From positions 186,001 to 250,000 of the forward strand of contig CAWKIV010000019.1 in assembly GCA_963849885.1 (NCBI GenBank): a stretch of 64,000 nucleotides of DNA, read 5' to 3'. The notes beneath the pieces were generated by a model that ran no database searches, was not told where the DNA came from, and saw nothing but the letters and a program-made list of their open reading frames with translations. Positions 7,325 through 16,538 of this stretch are shown in pieces. Source of the DNA: CADCTP01 sp963849885. GTDB lineage: Bacteria > Actinomycetota > Actinomycetes > Mycobacteriales > CADCTP01. Position numbers and translations under genes: made by a program. Numbering within the stretch: position 1 is the stretch's first letter; every line of letters starts with the position of its first letter.

Positions 7325-8581
7325 ATGCCGGGCGGGCCGACCATCCTGCATGCCGACCTGGACGCGTTCTACGCGTCGGTCGAGCAGCTGCTCGATCCCG
7401 CGCTGCGCGGGCGCCCGATCGCGGTCGGCGGCAGCGACCGGGGCGGGGTGGTGCTCGCGGCGTCGTACGAGGCGAAGGTCTTCGGCGTGCACGGCGGGAT
7501 GGCCGGCTGGCAGGCCCGCCGGCTCTGCCCGCGGCTGACCTTCGTCCGCGGTCACTTCTCCCGCTACCAGGAGCTGGCCGACCACGTGATGGACATCATG
7601 CACGGGATCACGCCGGCGGTGGAGCGGATCTCCATCGACGAGGCGTTCCTCGACGTGTCCGGCTCGACCCACCTCTTCGGCCCGCCGGCCGAGATCGGCG
7701 CGCTGGTGCGCCGCCGGGTCCGGCACGAGGTCGGGCTGCCGATCTCCATCGGCGCGGCCCGGACCAAGCACCTGGCCAAGGTCGCCTCCCAGGTGGCCAA
7801 GCCGGACGGCCTGATCGTGGTCGAGCCGGAGGCGGAGCGGCGGTTTCTCGACCCGCTGCCGGTCGGGCTGATGTGGGGCGTCGGCCCGGTGGCCCAGCAG
7901 CGGCTGGCCGAGCGGGGCATCCGGACCATCGGCGAGCTGGCCCGGACGCCGTCCCGGGCGCTGGAGGGCCTGCTCGGGTCGGCGGTCGGGGCGAAGCTGG
8001 CCGCGCTGTCGGTCAACGAGGACCCGCGCCGGATCGTGACCGCCGACCGGGCCCGCTCGGTCGGGGCCCAGTCCGCGCTCGGCCGCCGCAGCCCGACCCC
8101 GGAGCTGGCCCGCGAGGTCCTCGGCCACCTGGCCGACCGGGTGGCCAGCCGGCTGCGGGCGAAGGACCGGGCCGGGCGGACCGTGACGGTGCGGGTCCGC
8201 TTCGCCGGGATGCGGTCGGTGACCCGGTCGCTCACCCTGCCGGCGCCGATCGCCACCACGCTGACGCTCACCGAGGTGGCCGAGCAGCTGGCCTGGCAGG
8301 CGATCGCCGACCAGGACGACCCGGCGGTGGAGATCAGCCTGCTCGCCATCTCGGTGTCCAACCTGGCCGTCCAGCACACCATCCAGCTGGAGCTGCCGGT
8401 GCCGCCGGACGACCCGCGCCGGCCCGGGTCGGAGCGCGGCGCGGCCCGGTGGGCGGTGGACCGGTCGATGGACGCGGTGCGCCGCCGGTTCGGCCGGGAC
8501 GCGGTCGGCTACCTGCCGGCGCGGGCCCGGGCGAGGGGCGTGCCGGACGAGTTCCGCGAGCTGGCCGAGCGCGAGCTGTAG
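7325..8581 (+). CDS. dinB: DNA polymerase IV (Y-family translesion polymerase)
   Basis: 418 residues. It starts HADLDAFYASVEQLLDP, with the first catalytic Asp and the steric-gate Phe/Tyr, and has SIDEAFLDVSG with the second metal acidic pair near residue 102. Then come the thumb helix-hairpin-helix (GVGPVAQQRLAERGI) and a little-finger domain. It copies past damaged bases with low fidelity during the SOS response, which fits the perfect SOS box just upstream. A C-terminal tail of about 60 basic residues follows the little finger; no clear beta-clamp motif was picked out. Length is slightly above the usual 350-400. Confidence 0.93.
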   Translation: MPGGPTILHADLDAFYASVEQLLDPALRGRPIAVGGSDRGGVVLAASYEAKVFGVHGGMAGWQARRLCPRLTFVRGHFSRYQELADHVMDIMHGITPAVERISIDEAFLDVSGSTHLFGPPAEIGALVRRRVRHEVGLPISIGAARTKHLAKVASQVAKPDGLIVVEPEAERRFLDPLPVGLMWGVGPVAQQRLAERGIRTIGELARTPSRALEGLLGSAVGAKLAALSVNEDPRRIVTADRARSVGAQSALGRRSPTPELAREVLGHLADRVASRLRAKDRAGRTVTVRVRFAGMRSVTRSLTLPAPIATTLTLTEVAEQLAWQAIADQDDPAVEISLLAISVSNLAVQHTIQLELPVPPDDPRRPGSERGAARWAVDRSMDAVRRRFGRDAVGYLPARARARGVPDEFRELAEREL

Positions 8582-8600
8582 CCGAGCCGCGCGACCCGCC

Positions 8601-9387
8601 TCAGATCTCGATGGTGCGGCCCATCACGACGGTGTCGTCCTCGGGCAGGATGAAGGCTCGGCCGGGTACGGCGGCGTTGTGCGCGGCGAAGGCGAACAGC
8701 GCCTTCCGCCAGCGGCTCATCCCCGGCGCCCGGGTCGCGCCCGAGCGACCCGCGGGACACGAAGTAGGACGTCTGCGCCGGGTCGACCAGGGCCCTCCAG
8801 GCTGCTCGGCGTCGCCGGCCCGGGCGAGCGCGGCCGGGATGTCGGGGCGGTCGAAGAAGCCGGTGCCGGAGGGTGACGTGCGACGATGCCGTCGTCGTCG
8901 TAGCCGAGCCCGTCGACGACCAGCTGCTGGTCCGGCGGCACGTGCGGCACGCTGTGGGCCTCCGTCGACACGATCACCACGTGCTCGTGCAGGACGTGGT
9001 TGTGGTCGAGGGTGGCCCGCAGCTCACGGCCACCACCAGCACCGCGGCGGCCGCCCGGGGCGAGCGGCGCAGCGCCCGCCGGCCCAGCGCGGCCAGCGCC
9101 ATCACCCCGCCCTCGCCGGCGTTGTCCGCCCGCATCACCACGCTGACGTACTTGACCGAGACGACCAGGGTGATCGACCAGAAGACGAGCGAGAGCACGC
9201 CGTAGACGTCGCCCGGGGTCGGCCGGACCTCGTTGTGGTCCAGCGAGAAGACCGTCTGCAGCGCGTACAGCGGGCTGGTGCCGATGTCGCCGAAGACCAC
9301 GCCGAGCGCGGCCACGACCAGCGCCTGACCGGGCCGGCGGGACCGTCCCGAGCGCTCCATCCGGGACTGCACCGGCCCAGCCGTCAC
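8601..9387 (-). pseudogene. kup: Kup-type potassium uptake transporter, large internal deletion and frameshifts
   Basis: The N-terminus is unmistakable: ALGVVFGDIGTSPLYALQTV, then KYVSVVMRADNAGEGG. After about 115 residues the sequence jumps, with a frame change, to the C-terminal cytoplasmic region (LDHNHVLHEHVVIVSTEAHS, PHVPPDQQLVVDGLGYDDDG). It ends with MSRWRKALFAFAAHNAAVP and TVVMGRTIEI in other frames. A normal Kup has about 620-650 residues; under 800 bp remain, so most of the 12 membrane helices are gone. Several slips also separate the C-terminal blocks. It cannot transport K+. Confidence 0.8.
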
Positions 9388-9456
9388 GACGGTGTCCCTC
9401 CCCGCTCGGCCGCGCGGCCGTCACGGGCAGTGTCGCAGCCTTCCGGGGCAACCGCC

Positions 9457-9485
9457 TTGACCTTCGGACCTGGCGGCGGTACGGA
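9457..9485 (+). promoter_or_regulatory. Candidate sigma-70 type promoter of the BTAD regulator
   Basis: TTGACC at 9457-9462 and TACGGA at 9480-9485 are separated by 17 bp, ending 12 bp before the GTG start at 9498. The -10 lacks the final T, so the call is tentative. Confidence 0.35.
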
Positions 9486-9497
9486 GTCCGTCGGGGG

Positions 9498-12400
9498 GTG
9501 GGCGTGACGGGCGAGCAGGGCGGAGACGGCACCGGCGGCTGGGCGCTGCGGCTGGTCGGCCCGCTGACCGTCGTGCGCGCCGGCCGGCCGCTGCCGGCGG
9601 CCGAGGTGGGCAGCCGGAAGGCGCGCTCGCTGCTGGCCGTGCTCGCGGTGCACCGGGACGCGGTGCTGTCGGCCGACCGGCTGGTCGCCGCCCTCTGGCC
9701 GGACCAGCCGCCGCTGCGGCCCGCGGACAACGTGGCCACCTTGGTCAGCCGGCTGCGGGGGGCGCTCGGCCCGGACGCGGTGGCCGGCGGCCGGTCCGGG
9801 TACCGGCTGGGCGGGCTGCTGGCCGGCGGCGTCGACCTGGACGAGGCGGCCCGGCTGGTGCGCACCGCGCGGGACCGGGCCACCGGCGGCGAGCCGGCGC
9901 TCGCGCTGGCCGCCGCCCGGCGCGCGGTCGCGCTGCTCGGCGGCGGCGAGGTGCTCGCCGGCGAGCCGGACGCGGACTGGGTCCGGCCGGCCCGGCTGGA
10001 CGCCGAGCGGCTGCTGCGCACCGCCCGGCACCTGGCCGCGGCGGCCGCGCTGGACGTCGGCGAGCCGGCCGCCGCGGTGCCGCCGGCCCGGGCCGCCGCG
10101 GACGCCGACCCGCTGGACGAGCCGGCCGCGCGGCTGCTGATGCGGGCGCACCTGGCCGCCGGGGAGCCGGCCCGCGGGCTGGCCGAGTTCGCCCGGCTGC
10201 GCCGGGACCTGGCCGACGAGCTGGGCGCCGAGCCGGCGGCGGAGACCCGCGCGGTGCACGCGGCGCTGCTCGCCGAGCCGCGGGACGGCTCGCCCGCGGA
10301 GCCGCCGTCCGAGCCCCGGCGGGGCGCGGCCTCCCGGCCCGGTGCGGGGGCGGCCGGCCGGGCCGGCCCGCACAGCGCCCTGGGGCCCGCGGACGGGGCG
10401 GGCGGCCGGGCCGGTGCGGGGAGCGCCGCGGGGGCCGCGGACCGGGCGGGCGGCCGGGCCGGCCCGGACCGCGCCGCGGGGGAGCGGGAGACCGGGCTGG
10501 TCGGCCGGGCCGCCGAGCTGGACCGGCTGGCCGCGCGGTGGGCCGCCGCGGCGGCCGGCCGACCGGGCGTGGTGCTGGTCACCGGCGTGGCCGGCATCGG
10601 CAAGACCCGGCTCGCCGAGGAGGCCGCCGCGCTGGCCGCCGGCACCGGCGGCCAGGTGCTGCGGGCCCGCTGCTACCGGACCGAGCGGTCGCTGTTCCTG
10701 CAGCCGGTCGCGGACGCCCTCCGCCCGCTGATCACCGGCCTGCCGCCGGCCGCGCTGGCCGACCTGGCCGGCCCGGACGCGGCCGCGCTGGCCGCGGTGG
10801 TGTCCGATGTGGACGGCGCGCTCGGGCCGGCGCCGCCGGTCCCGGCCCCGGACCGGGCGGCCCGGTCCGGGGAGGCCGAGCCGGGTCGCCGGCACGCCTT
10901 CGCCGGGCTGGCCGGTTTCCTGCGCCGGCTGGCCCGCCGCGGCCCGGTGCTGCTGCTGCTCGACGACCTGCACGAGGCCGGGCTGGCCACCGCCGACTTC
11001 CTGGACCACCTGGCCCGGCACGCCCGGGACGCGCCGCTGCTGGTGGTGGCCACCGTGCGCAGCGGGGACGCCGACCCGGTGCTGGACCGGCTCGGCGAGG
11101 TGGCCGAGCTGGTGCCGGTGCAGCCGCTGTCCGAGGCCGCGGTCGGCCGGCTGGCCGCGGCCGCCGGCCGGCCGGAGCTGGCCGACCGGGTCTACGGGCT
11201 CACCCGCGGCCACACGCTGTCCGCGGTGGAGATGCTGCGCGCCGTCCGGACCGGCGGGACCGGGGTGCCGGAGTCGCTCCGGGACGCCGTGCTCACCCGG
11301 GTCGGCCGGCTCGGCCCGCAGGTCGAGGAGCTGCTGCGGGCCGCCTCGGTGCTGGGTCCGCCGTTCGAGCCGGTCACCCTGGCCGGCGTGCTCGGGCTGC
11401 CCGCGCCGGACGCGGCCCGCCGGTGCGAGCGGGCGCTGCGGGCCGGGCTGCTGGCCGTCGCCGGCAGCGCCTACGAGTTCGCCAACGACCTGGTCCAGGA
11501 GGTGCTGTCGGCAGCCATCCCGGAGCCGACCCGGGTGCACTACCACCGGCAGGCGGCGGACCTGCTGGCCGACCGGCCGGAGGCGGCGGCCGCGCACGCC
11601 GCCGCGGCCGGGCAGCCGGTGCGGGCCGCCCGGGCCTGGCTGCTGGCCGCCGAGCAGGCGCTGCGCCGGTGGGCGGCTTCGGACGCGGAGCGGCTGGCCG
11701 ACCGCGCGCTCGCCGCCCTGTCCACTGTGGAGAACGGCGGGGCGGTGGAGCTGCGCGGCCGGGCGCACCTGGTCCGCGGCCGGGCCCGGGAGGCGCGGGC
11801 GGCGTACCCGGCGGCCTGGGCCGACCACGAGGAGGCGGTCGGGCTGGCCCGGGCTGCCGGCGACCCGCGGCTGGAGATGGCGGCGCTGCGGGAGCTGGCC
11901 GGCGACGTGCTGGTCGGGCTGGGCCGGCCGACCGCGGAGTGCGAGCCGCAGCTGGCCGCCGGCGTCCGGATCGCCCGCTCGCTGGGGGACCGGGCCAGCG
12001 AGGCCGACCTGCTGGCCCGGCGCGCGGTGGTGGCCAGCAACCGGCTGCGGTTCGCCGACGCGGTCCGGTACGGCCGGGCCGCGGTGGCCGCCGGCCGGGC
12101 CGCCCGGGACGACCGGGCCCTGGCCGCCGCGCTGGACGGGCTGAAGACCGCGTACGCGTACTGCGGGGACGTGGCCGCGCTGGCCCCGGTGCTGGCCGAG
12201 CTGGAGCCGCTGCTGCGCCGGCAGGGCGACCTCTGGCGGCTGCAGTGGACGCTGCTGGAGTCGGCCTTCCCGGCGGTGGCGGCCGGCCGGTGGGCGGACG
12301 CGGAGGAGCTGATCGAGGCTGCCCGGGCGGTCAACCGGCGCAGCCGGTACGGCTCGTACGACGCCTGGTTCGCGGTGCACCGCGGCTGGCTGCTGCGGCT

Positions 12401-12998
12401 GCGCGGGCGGCTGGACGAGGCGCTGGCCGCCGGGGCCGAGGCGGTCGCGGTGGCCGCCGCGCAGGGCGGGCACCCCTGGTGGTCCGCCGCGGCGCACGCC
12501 TTCCTGGGCGGGACGCTGCTGGCGGCGGGCGACCGGACGGCGGCGGTTCGCGAGCTCACCGCCGCCGTCCGGCACGCCGAGCGCAGCCACGCCGAGGCGC
12601 ACCTGCTGCGCGGGCTGGCCCCGCTGGCCGAGGCGACCGGCGACCCGGAGCGGCTGGCGCGGGCCACCGCGCTGCTGGCCGGGGTGACCGCGCCGCCGGG
12701 CGCCTGGCTGCTCGGCGCCGACGCCTACCTCGCGGTGACCCGGGGCTGGCTGGCGGCGGGGGAGCCGGACCGGGCCGCGGCCGTGCTGGCCCCGCTGCCG
12801 GCCGCGGCCGCGCGGGCCGGCTGGCTGCCGCTGCGGGCGCTGGCCGCCGAGGCCGCCGCGGAGGTCGCCGCCGCGGCCGGCGACACCGCCACCGCCGACC
12901 GCGAGCGCGCCGCCGCCGTCCGGCTGGCCGCCGCCTGCGGCGTCGCCCTCCGCGCCACCGGTGTGCCCGCCCCGGCACCCGACCCGGCCCGCGGCTGA
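9498..12998 (+). CDS. BTAD/SARP-AAA-TPR transcriptional regulator
   Basis: 1166 residues in the order of the AfsR-like/large SARP family. A winged-helix DNA-binding domain (about 15-110, containing GSRKARSLLAVLAVH) is followed by a BTAD domain (about 115-255), then a Gly/Ala/Arg-rich linker (about 258-330). An NTPase follows with Walker A GVAGIGKTRL near 363 and Walker B LLLLDDLH near 483, and then a long alpha-helical TPR-like region to the end. It acts as an ATP-dependent activator of nearby specialised-metabolism genes in related systems. It lies between pseudogenes and a catabolic-looking operon, so its targets are unclear. The linker contains a duplicated DNA unit. Confidence 0.85.
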   Translation: MGVTGEQGGDGTGGWALRLVGPLTVVRAGRPLPAAEVGSRKARSLLAVLAVHRDAVLSADRLVAALWPDQPPLRPADNVATLVSRLRGALGPDAVAGGRSGYRLGGLLAGGVDLDEAARLVRTARDRATGGEPALALAAARRAVALLGGGEVLAGEPDADWVRPARLDAERLLRTARHLAAAAALDVGEPAAAVPPARAAADADPLDEPAARLLMRAHLAAGEPARGLAEFARLRRDLADELGAEPAAETRAVHAALLAEPRDGSPAEPPSEPRRGAASRPGAGAAGRAGPHSALGPADGAGGRAGAGSAAGAADRAGGRAGPDRAAGERETGLVGRAAELDRLAARWAAAAAGRPGVVLVTGVAGIGKTRLAEEAAALAAGTGGQVLRARCYRTERSLFLQPVADALRPLITGLPPAALADLAGPDAAALAAVVSDVDGALGPAPPVPAPDRAARSGEAEPGRRHAFAGLAGFLRRLARRGPVLLLLDDLHEAGLATADFLDHLARHARDAPLLVVATVRSGDADPVLDRLGEVAELVPVQPLSEAAVGRLAAAAGRPELADRVYGLTRGHTLSAVEMLRAVRTGGTGVPESLRDAVLTRVGRLGPQVEELLRAASVLGPPFEPVTLAGVLGLPAPDAARRCERALRAGLLAVAGSAYEFANDLVQEVLSAAIPEPTRVHYHRQAADLLADRPEAAAAHAAAAGQPVRAARAWLLAAEQALRRWAASDAERLADRALAALSTVENGGAVELRGRAHLVRGRAREARAAYPAAWADHEEAVGLARAAGDPRLEMAALRELAGDVLVGLGRPTAECEPQLAAGVRIARSLGDRASEADLLARRAVVASNRLRFADAVRYGRAAVAAGRAARDDRALAAALDGLKTAYAYCGDVAALAPVLAELEPLLRRQGDLWRLQWTLLESAFPAVAAGRWADAEELIEAARAVNRRSRYGSYDAWFAVHRGWLLRLRGRLDEALAAGAEAVAVAAAQGGHPWWSAAAHAFLGGTLLAAGDRTAAVRELTAAVRHAERSHAEAHLLRGLAPLAEATGDPERLARATALLAGVTAPPGAWLLGADAYLAVTRGWLAAGEPDRAAAVLAPLPAAAARAGWLPLRALAAEAAAEVAAAAGDTATADRERAAAVRLAAACGVALRATGVPAPAPDPARG
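10389..10461 (+). repeat. Short direct repeat in the regulator linker
   Basis: A unit of about 24 bp beginning GCGGAC and continuing GGGCGGGCGGCCGGGCC occurs at 10389 and again at 10437, 48 bp apart. It encodes Gly/Arg/Ala-rich linker. The in-frame expansion lengthens the hinge between the BTAD and NTPase domains. Confidence 0.5.
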
Positions 12999-13014
12999 CG
13001 CCTCCCGCCCCGGC

Positions 13015-13575
13015 TCAGCCGTAGTACTTCGGCTGGACCACCGCCTCGCCGTCGCCGTCGCCGTGCAGCTCGCTGTGCTCGTACCGCTTGGCCCAGCCCC
13101 AGCCCTGCCAGGTGGTGAGCTTCCGCGGCACGATCTTGAAGGTCCAGCACGGCTCGACGTTGACCTCGCCCCGGTAGTCGCCGACCTTGTCGCCGAGGTA
13201 GCGCGGCCCCGTCTCGTACGTGCCGATCTTGTTCCAGATCGACATCTCGCCGTTCTCCAGGTACGGCCCCACCGCGGCCTCGACGCAGACCGCCGTGCCC
13301 TCGCAGACGACCTTGCGGATCGGCGGCTCCGGCTCGTCCACGACCAGGCTCACCCGCGGATCGGCGACCATGTAGTGCGCCCAGGCGGACCGGGCCCGGG
13401 GGACCAGCCAGAAGGCGACCCCGTCCCAGTGGTACCAGGCCGGGAAGATGTACGGCGACCCGTCCGGCTTGAGGCAGGCGATCCGGGCGATCCACGGTCC
13501 GGCCAGGAACTCGTTCGTCTCGGCCGCGTCCATGCCGCCGAACTTGGTGCCGCGCCACTCGGCCTTCTCGGCCAC
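13015..13575 (-). CDS. Pyridoxamine 5'-phosphate oxidase-fold (PPOX/FMN-binding) protein
   Basis: 186 residues from GTG 13575, which has GGAGG five bases upstream. The split-barrel signature is visible: MDAAETNEFLAGPWIARIA, then DGSPYIFPAWYHWDGVAFWL, then a dimer strand DPRVSLVVDEPEPPIRKVV. Such proteins bind FMN, F420 or haem and serve as oxidoreductases. It is the last gene of the glutamine-synthetase-like transcript (31 bp behind it), so it may oxidise the amine-derived part of a gamma-glutamyl adduct. That role is inference. Confidence 0.7.
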   Translation of the reverse strand: MAEKAEWRGTKFGGMDAAETNEFLAGPWIARIACLKPDGSPYIFPAWYHWDGVAFWLVPRARSAWAHYMVADPRVSLVVDEPEPPIRKVVCEGTAVCVEAAVGPYLENGEMSIWNKIGTYETGPRYLGDKVGDYRGEVNVEPCWTFKIVPRKLTTWQGWGWAKRYEHSELHGDGDGEAVVQPKYYG

Positions 13576-13606
13576 AGCCACCTCCAGGGTCTCGGGCCGC
13601 CGGTCC

Positions 13607-15079
13607 TCAGTAGACCTCGAAGTACTCCCGGTGCTCCCAGTCGGTGACGTGCGCCTGGAAGCGGCCCAGCTCGTGCCGCTTGATGGCCAGCACGAAGTCG
13701 ACGAACGGGGCGCCGAAGGCGGCGCGGAACACGTCGCCCTCCGCATCCAGCAGCCGGACCGCCTCGTCCAGCCCGGTCGGCAGCATCCGGCGCTCGGCCG
13801 CGTACGGCTCCGGGTCGGGCGGGCCCGGGTCCAGCTTGCGGTCGACCCCGTCCAGCCCGGCCGCGATCTGCGCGGCCATGAACAGGTACGGGTTGGCGCA
13901 CGGCTCGCCGGCCCGGTTCTCCAGGTGCGTGGTCTCGTCGTTCGGCCCGCCGAGCACCCGGATCATGGCCCCGCGGTTCTCCACCGCCCAGGAGGCGCGG
14001 TCGGGGGCGAACGAGAACGGCGCGAAGCGCTTGTAGCCGTTGACCGTCGGGGTGGCGAAGACCGAGCCCGCCCCGGCGTGCTCGAGCACGCCGCCGACGA
14101 AGTAGCGCCCCAGGTCGGACAGCGCGGCGCCGTCGGCCCGGTTGGTGAAGGCGTTGCCGCCGCCGTCGGCGTCCACCAGCGACTGGTGCAGGTGCCAGCC
14201 GCTGGAGAAGAAGTTGGGCAGCGCCGGCTTGGTCATGAAGGTGGCGTGCAGCCCGTGCCGCCGGGCGATCTGCTTGGTCGCCGTGCGGAACAGCAGCATG
14301 GAGTCCGCCGGGTCCAGGCCCAGCTGCGGGTCGAAGGTGAACTCGCTCTGCCCCGGCCCCCACTCGTCCTCCATCGTCCGCAGCGGCAGGCCGATGTCGG
14401 TCAGGCCGTCCTGGAGCCGGACGAGGATGTCGTCGATCTCGTCGTTGCGGATCTCGGTCAGGTACTGGAAGCCGTGCGCCACCGTGGACACCGTCGGCGC
14501 GTCCGGCGGCCACCCCGACTGCTCCGGGGTGAGCTTCCGGTCCTCCAGCTTGGTCAGGTAGAACTCGACCTCCAGCCCGGCCATGTAGTCGTAGCCGCGC
14601 TCGCGCAGCGTCCCCAGGGTCGCCTTCATGATCTGCCGGCTGCAGAAGGGCACCGGGCGGCCGCTCTGGAAGTACATGTCCGAGAGGACCCAGCCGGTGC
14701 CGGGGCTCCACGGCAGCAGCCGGAACGTGGTCGGGTCCGGGACCAGGATCGAGTCCGGGAAGCCGGCCAGCTCCTCGACCCCGTACGCGCCGCTCTTCGC
14801 GAAGAGCGGGGTGACGATGTTGTTGGTCGTGTCCATGATCAGCGTCGCCGTCTGGAAGTCCTGGCCGTTGCGCAGGGCCAGCAGGAAGTCCGGCGTGGTG
14901 AGCGTCTTGCCGCGGGAGATGCCGTGCTGGTCGCACCAGGCGATGCGGACCCGGCGGATGTCCTCCTTGTGCAGGCGGGACGCGAGGGCGCCCGCCGCCT
15001 CCTGCTGCTCGGCGGTCCACAACTCGTGCTTCTTGACGAACCCGATCTGACCGACGCTGGACTCGTGCGGGGTACGCAT
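13607..15079 (-). CDS. Glutamine synthetase-like gamma-glutamyl ligase
   Basis: 490 residues; the ATG at 15079 has GGGGAGG at good spacing, while longer starts upstream lack one. GS catalytic blocks are present: GLEVEFYLTK (metal Glu), EWGPGQSEFTF, SSGWHLHQSL with the catalytic His, and NRGAMIRVLGG near the ATP/glutamate site. The N-terminal domain is non-canonical and the sequence is closer to amine-ligating GS relatives (PuuA, FluG C-terminal domain, AtdA1 type) than to housekeeping GlnA. It probably forms a gamma-glutamyl amide from glutamate, ATP and an amine. The neighbouring amidotransferase and amidohydrolase support a catabolic use; the amine is unknown. Confidence 0.75.
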   Translation of the reverse strand: MRTPHESSVGQIGFVKKHELWTAEQQEAAGALASRLHKEDIRRVRIAWCDQHGISRGKTLTTPDFLLALRNGQDFQTATLIMDTTNNIVTPLFAKSGAYGVEELAGFPDSILVPDPTTFRLLPWSPGTGWVLSDMYFQSGRPVPFCSRQIMKATLGTLRERGYDYMAGLEVEFYLTKLEDRKLTPEQSGWPPDAPTVSTVAHGFQYLTEIRNDEIDDILVRLQDGLTDIGLPLRTMEDEWGPGQSEFTFDPQLGLDPADSMLLFRTATKQIARRHGLHATFMTKPALPNFFSSGWHLHQSLVDADGGGNAFTNRADGAALSDLGRYFVGGVLEHAGAGSVFATPTVNGYKRFAPFSFAPDRASWAVENRGAMIRVLGGPNDETTHLENRAGEPCANPYLFMAAQIAAGLDGVDRKLDPGPPDPEPYAAERRMLPTGLDEAVRLLDAEGDVFRAAFGAPFVDFVLAIKRHELGRFQAHVTDWEHREYFEVY

Positions 15080-15116
15080 GCGGACCTCCCCTTCTCGACG
15101 CCCATGGGAGATCCGG

Positions 15117-15127
15117 ATGTCAGACAT
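15117..15127. promoter_or_regulatory. Candidate operator upstream of the GS-like gene
   Basis: ATGTCAGACAT is an odd-centred palindrome in the 127-bp gap before the GS-like gene. A second TGTCAG half-site on the coding strand lies about 20 bp away. It could bind the Lrp-type or another regulator; there is no direct evidence. Confidence 0.3.
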
Positions 15128-15206
15128 GAGGTGCATGAACCCTGACAATCGGACCAGTTCCAGCGGGGCAGGGCTGGCAATGGTCGCCTCACGATCGTTC
15201 CTAGTC

Positions 15207-16049
15207 TTACGTTTGCGTGCCTGTCAAGGCATCCGAGCGGGGGATCCGCACGTCGAGCGGGACCGTCTCGATGGCCAGGCTGGCGCGGTCGACGACGAGC
15301 AGCGAGTCGTCGTTCATCGGCTGCCAGCCGCCACCCTCGGGCTGGGCGAAGCCGGAGGACGCCACCACCACCGAGTCACCGTCGTGCCGGTAGCGCAGGC
15401 CGAACCAGAGCGCCTGCTCCTCCACCGCCTCGACCAGGCCGTCCACAGTGGCCGGTGCGCCCTGGCCGAGCGGCGCCGCGTCCGGGTCGTGGCAGTTGAC
15501 GACGTACAGCGTCTCGGGGGTCAGCAGCATCGCGTTGAGGCTGCTGGCGGTGAAGCCGGTGGCGAGGCGGCCGGCCACGGTGGCCAGCGCGCCCGGCAGG
15601 TCGCCGCCGGTCCGCTCCGCCTCGGCCAGCACGGCGAGGAAGTAGTGCTCGCTGTCGGTGGTCCCGGCCAGCCGGCTCCGCCACGCCGCCGGCAGCAGCT
15701 CGGGGAGCCGGTCGAAGGGCAGGATCCGCCCGTTGTGCGCGAACGCCGTCGTGCCCCGGAGGAACGGGTGGGTGTTGGCCGGCACCACCGGCAGCCCGGG
15801 CGAGGCCCACCGCAGGTGCACGATCGCGGCCGGCGTCCCGATCCCGCCGGCGGCGTCGAGGAACCCCGGGTCGGCGGCGGCGCAGACGGTGGAGCGGCGC
15901 GCCCCGATGCCGGCACCGTCCACATGGGCCAGCCCCCAGCCGTCGGCGTGGATGCGGGACAGCTCGGCGAAGGTAAGGAAGCTCTCCTCGCCGAGGACGT
16001 CGCGCAGCGTCCGGTCCGCGCGGGACACCCAGCCCAGCAGCCGGCACAT
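15207..16049 (-). CDS. Class II glutamine amidotransferase (EgtC-like)
   Basis: 280 residues beginning MCRLLGWVS. The Cys directly after Met is the Ntn-type nucleophile exposed by Met removal, which fixes the start at ATG 16049. Further family blocks are RIHADGWGLAHVD, HLRWASPG, NTHPF, FAHNGRI and TDSEHYF. There is no synthetase domain. Stand-alone members include EgtC, which hydrolyses a gamma-glutamyl amide in ergothioneine synthesis. With a GS-like ligase next door, removal of a gamma-glutamyl group is an attractive role. The start overlaps the cupin stop (TGATG), so translation is coupled. Confidence 0.8.
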   Translation of the reverse strand: MCRLLGWVSRADRTLRDVLGEESFLTFAELSRIHADGWGLAHVDGAGIGARRSTVCAAADPGFLDAAGGIGTPAAIVHLRWASPGLPVVPANTHPFLRGTTAFAHNGRILPFDRLPELLPAAWRSRLAGTTDSEHYFLAVLAEAERTGGDLPGALATVAGRLATGFTASSLNAMLLTPETLYVVNCHDPDAAPLGQGAPATVDGLVEAVEEQALWFGLRYRHDGDSVVVASSGFAQPEGGGWQPMNDDSLLVVDRASLAIETVPLDVRIPRSDALTGTQT

Positions 16050-16489
16050 CAGCCGGCCGCTGGGTCCGGCGCGGCCTCCTCGGTGGTCGGCCGGCCGGCC
16101 TGGGCCGCGGCGTGCTGCAGCAGCGATCGGCGGGGCGGGGTGAAGACGTCCACCTCGGTGCAGACGGAGTCGAGGGTGCGCGCGCCGTGCGGCACCCACG
16201 GCGGGACGACGGCCACGTCACCGGGCCGCATCGTGCGGACGTCGCCGTCCAGGGAGAACTCGAACTCGCCGTCGAGCACGATGACGATCTGCTCCTCCTC
16301 GTGTACGTGCACCGGGGCCTCGGTGTACGGCTCGAAGCGGACGAAGTTGGTCAGCGTGTTCTCGCCGAGCACCGGGCGGAACTCCAGCCCGGGCACGAAC
16401 TCGACCGGCTCGACGCCGGCCACCTCGACGTAGCGCCCGGCCGCGGTGGGGGTGCCGCCGGCCTCGGTGCTGAAGTGCGAGCTGCTCAC
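16049..16489 (-). CDS. Cupin-domain protein
   Basis: 146 residues with one classical cupin barrel. Motif 1 is PVHVHEEEQIVIVLDGEFE (two His and a Glu as metal ligands) and motif 2 is PGDVAVVPPWVPHGA (third His). It starts at GTG 16489 with AAGGAG five bases before it. Between amidohydrolase and amidotransferase genes it may bind or isomerise a pathway intermediate, or act as a small metal-dependent hydrolase/dioxygenase. The family does not decide between these. Confidence 0.75.
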   Translation of the reverse strand: MSSSHFSTEAGGTPTAAGRYVEVAGVEPVEFVPGLEFRPVLGENTLTNFVRFEPYTEAPVHVHEEEQIVIVLDGEFEFSLDGDVRTMRPGDVAVVPPWVPHGARTLDSVCTEVDVFTPPRRSLLQHAAAQAGRPTTEEAAPDPAAG

Positions 16490-16501
16490 GGGATCTCCTT
16501 C

Positions 16502-16536
16502 GGGGCAGGGACGGAGTCGGGGCAGGGAACGGAGTC
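16502..16536. repeat. Tandem 17/18-bp repeat between amidohydrolase and cupin genes
   Basis: GGGGCAGGGACGGAGTC (16502-16518) is followed at once by the same unit with one extra A (16519-16536). It fills most of the 49-bp gap. It may be a replication-slippage duplication; no clear function. Confidence 0.6.
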
Positions 16537-16538
16537 GG

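Noticed and set aside
9384..12602. A 1072-codon - strand frame opposite the BTAD regulator
   Set aside because: Composition is Arg/Gly/Gln-rich with no domain, fully antisense to a well-supported gene.
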